Positions 5,371 through 6,643 of a DNA stretch of 6,643 nt are shown here, piece after piece. Location of the stretch: positions 293,485 to 300,127 of the forward strand of contig CP070672.1 of assembly GCA_020351895.1 (NCBI GenBank), written 5' to 3'. This stretch comes from Thermoplasmata archaeon (GTDB lineage Archaea > Thermoplasmatota > Thermoplasmata > GCA-020350865). Made by a program: the position numbers and the translations under genes. The first letter of the stretch is position 1. Each line of letters begins with the position of its first letter. The notes under the pieces were generated by a model, which was not told the origin of the DNA, did no database searches, and was given only the letters and a program-made list of their open reading frames with translations.

Positions 5371-6135
5371 CTATCGATATTTAATGGGGTTGAGGATATA
5401 TACCGCCCAGCCCAAGTATTCCCTTCCGAATTTCAGGTACTCTTCTTGAATTTTATGAAGCCAGTCAATGGCATCTTGTTTTTCCGGATGATCAGGATGC
5501 TCTTCTATCCATCTGTTCAATGAATACCAGTTACTGGCCTCATATCTGTCCCAATCATCATGATTTGCTCTCATCATGTATTCGAATTCGAATCCCTCTT
5601 CTCGGGCGATTTTAAGAAGCTCATACTCGTTATGGACCACTTTGTTATCTTCTTTATATGAAGGAGGGACGGGTTCTTTTATCCAATAAGGTTCCCCTAT
5701 AGCAAGCTTACCATCAGGATGGATTGCATCCTTCATGGCTCGAATTGTGGATCTATAATCTCCCCAGATAAATGATGCACCGATACAAGCTGCAACATCA
5801 TATCCCTGTTTTGTAAAAGGATATTCAGCGCCTTCACCGCATACGATTTCTATGCTTTTTTCCAAGCCAAGATCCTTGATCCTCTTTTCGGCTCGTTCAC
5901 ACGCATATTTTCGTATATCGATTCCGATTCCGGTAATTCCAAATTCCTTTGCCCATAGAATCAGAACCTCACCAAAACCGCAACCAAACTCGATGATTTG
6001 ACTGCCGTTTTTAAGTCCCAAAAACTTACCCAAAGTTGATATCTTCTCTGGATTAAAGGGATTGATCAAATCCATATAATGCTCTGAAATATTATACAGC
6101 TCAAACATATCCATTTCATTTACCCGAGTCACCAT
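5371..6135 (-). CDS. Class I SAM-dependent methyltransferase
   Basis: This is a soluble 254-residue Rossmann-fold enzyme that should transfer a methyl group from S-adenosylmethionine. Motif I is IIEFGCGFGE (47-56). Post-I is GIGIDIRKYA (69-78), with D73 expected to bind the SAM ribose. Motif II is GYDVAACIGASF (111-122), and LAIGEPYW (144-151) corresponds to motif III. The C-terminal third is rich in Trp, Tyr, Glu and Asp and probably forms the acceptor site. The short N-terminal segment FELYNISEHYMDLINP resembles the leader of small-molecule methyltransferases, so a small acceptor is more likely than nucleic acid or protein; this is inference. The ATG at 6135 lacks a strong SD; Met8 (6114) or Met10 could be the true start. 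It is followed after 27 bases by the GNAT-YoaP gene. Confidence 0.88.
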   Translation of the reverse strand: MVTRVNEMDMFELYNISEHYMDLINPFNPEKISTLGKFLGLKNGSQIIEFGCGFGEVLILWAKEFGITGIGIDIRKYACERAEKRIKDLGLEKSIEIVCGEGAEYPFTKQGYDVAACIGASFIWGDYRSTIRAMKDAIHPDGKLAIGEPYWIKEPVPPSYKEDNKVVHNEYELLKIAREEGFEFEYMMRANHDDWDRYEASNWYSLNRWIEEHPDHPEKQDAIDWLHKIQEEYLKFGREYLGWAVYILNPIKYR

Positions 6136-6146
6136 AATGTTAATCC

Positions 6147-6155
6147 ATTATATTC
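6147..6155 (-). promoter_or_regulatory. Possible TATA box of the methyltransferase gene
   Basis: The minus strand reads GAATATAAT within an AT-rich stretch preceded by AAAGAAAAATT. A start about 25 bases on, near 6126, would exclude the ATG at 6135 and favour Met8 at 6114. The evidence is weak because the whole stretch is AT-rich. Confidence 0.25.
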
Positions 6156-6169
6156 AATTTTTCTTTCAA

Positions 6170-6280
6170 TTACTTATTTGGTTTGGGATAGTACCCCTCA
6201 CCCCGGAACTTCTTTGTGTGGATTGCTTTCTTGGGGCATTTATTAAAACATCCCCAGTCCTCAATCTTTAATAAATTTCT
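6170..6280 (-). pseudogene. Orphan C-terminal tail of a ferredoxin-like protein
   Basis: The minus strand encodes DWGCFNKCPKKAIHTKKF followed by RGEGYYPKPNK and a TAA stop. The CxxxCPKKAI element matches the last two cluster cysteines and following turn of a [4Fe-4S] ferredoxin domain (CxxCxxCxxxCP). The first two cysteines are missing: Asp stands where the second would be, and a stop codon in this frame at 6281-6283 closes the region upstream. There is no ATG, GTG or TTG start or SD, and the 5' part overlaps the last codons and stop of the hydrolase gene. I read this as the remnant of a ferredoxin gene lost by deletion. A frameshifted C-terminal extension of the hydrolase, or a sequencing error, are less likely alternatives. 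The peptide is too distinctive to be random, but the parent family is not certain. Confidence 0.5.
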
Positions 6281-6643
6281 TTATCTTCTTATTAATTAAA
6301 ATAAGCGACTTTCTTGAAGGAAAATGTCCGTTTCCTTTGAGAGTTTCAACAGCATACAAGTTGGGTATTATCTGTTTTACCTTTGGATTTATCTTTTCAG
6401 CCGGGAAGAATATGTCGTATTCTGAAGAAAAGACCATTGTTGGAGCCTTGAAGTTCGCAAGTTCGTCTTCTGTTGTCAGTTTTGGCATCTTTGTCTCGAG
6501 TTTCACATGAAGGAATATTGAGCCTATTACGTCCAAAGAGATCCTATCAATTTCATCGGAAACCATGGGATTTACTGCTTTGTGCAATCGTTTTTCACTT
6601 GGAAACATTTTGTATTTTAGCATGGGAAATACAATCTTAAACA
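6261..6643 (-). CDS. Alpha/beta hydrolase, C-terminal part (open to right edge)
   Basis: The reading frame is open to the right edge and codons continue upstream of the first visible ATG (6623), so the gene almost certainly begins outside the window. The visible 127 or so residues are the C-terminal part of an alpha/beta-fold hydrolase. Numbered from that ATG, FKAPTMVFSSEYDIFFPAE (58-76) carries the acid residue D70 of the catalytic triad, and LKGNGHFPS (95-103) carries the catalytic H100. The nucleophile elbow lies off the window. The C-terminal helix ends in NKKIKKFIKD. The substrate cannot be told. It is upstream of the methyltransferase on the same strand with about 125 bases between them, occupied by the ferredoxin remnant and the possible promoter, so co-transcription is uncertain. 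If only the visible ATG were used the protein would be a truncated, nucleophile-less 120 residues. Confidence 0.75.
   Translation of the reverse strand, partial: FKIVFPMLKYKMFPSEKRLHKAVNPMVSDEIDRISLDVIGSIFLHVKLETKMPKLTTEDELANFKAPTMVFSSEYDIFFPAEKINPKVKQIIPNLYAVETLKGNGHFPSRKSLILINKKIKKFIKD

Noticed and set aside
6134..6151. ATAATG and CATTAT inverted 6-mers across the methyltransferase start region
   Set aside because: Short and entirely AT-rich apart from one pair; expected by chance and not convincing as an operator.
1..6643. A defence, mobile-element or CRISPR system
   Set aside because: I found no nuclease, transposase, integrase, toxin-antitoxin pair or repeat-spacer pattern on either strand; the genes are transport and small-molecule enzyme families.

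Overview
The window looks like an archaeal chromosome segment, most likely a euryarchaeote of the broad Thermoplasmata/methanogen-like kind; that lineage call is a weak inference. Support comes from TATA-like boxes upstream of genes with Shine-Dalgarno sequences used only at some of them, frequent TTG starts, a possible leaderless start at 251, moderate-to-low GC, and the family make-up. There is no rRNA, tRNA, CRISPR array, insertion sequence or phage gene.

Left edge and plus-strand block (1-4053). A partial minus-strand gene (1-77) diverges from a three-gene plus-strand operon: an MscS-type small-conductance channel (251-1207), the two-RCK potassium-uptake regulator TrkA (1222-2562) and the K+ translocating subunit TrkH (2569-4053). 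The gaps are 14 and 6 bases. The cluster pairs regulated K+ uptake with a channel of the osmotic-release family, so it reads as a turgor and ion-homeostasis unit. The divergent promoter region holds two TATA-like boxes. A perfect 9-base inverted repeat (206-214 and 231-239) brackets the TATA box nearest the channel gene, which looks like an operator.

Minus-strand block (4155-6643). Reading leftward from the right edge there are: the C-terminal part of an alpha/beta hydrolase (open to the window edge); a short orphan stretch encoding a ferredoxin-like C-terminal tail; a class I SAM-dependent methyltransferase; a GNAT acetyltransferase fused to a YoaP-type thioredoxin-like domain; and a small cupin protein. 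The methyltransferase and acetyltransferase genes are 27 bases apart and probably co-transcribed. The cupin gene has its own strong SD, a TATA-like box and an adjacent 8-base inverted repeat, so it may be separately controlled. These are small-molecule-modification families with unknown substrates, and nothing in the sequence fixes a shared pathway. The block converges with trkH across 101 bases that contain no gene.

The most notable points are the inverted repeat around the channel promoter, the isoleucine-rich and Gly/Ala-poor pore helix of the MscS homologue beside Trk, the ferredoxin remnant at 6170-6280, and the inverted repeat between the acetyltransferase and cupin genes. I do not see convincing evidence for a wholly new multi-gene system.
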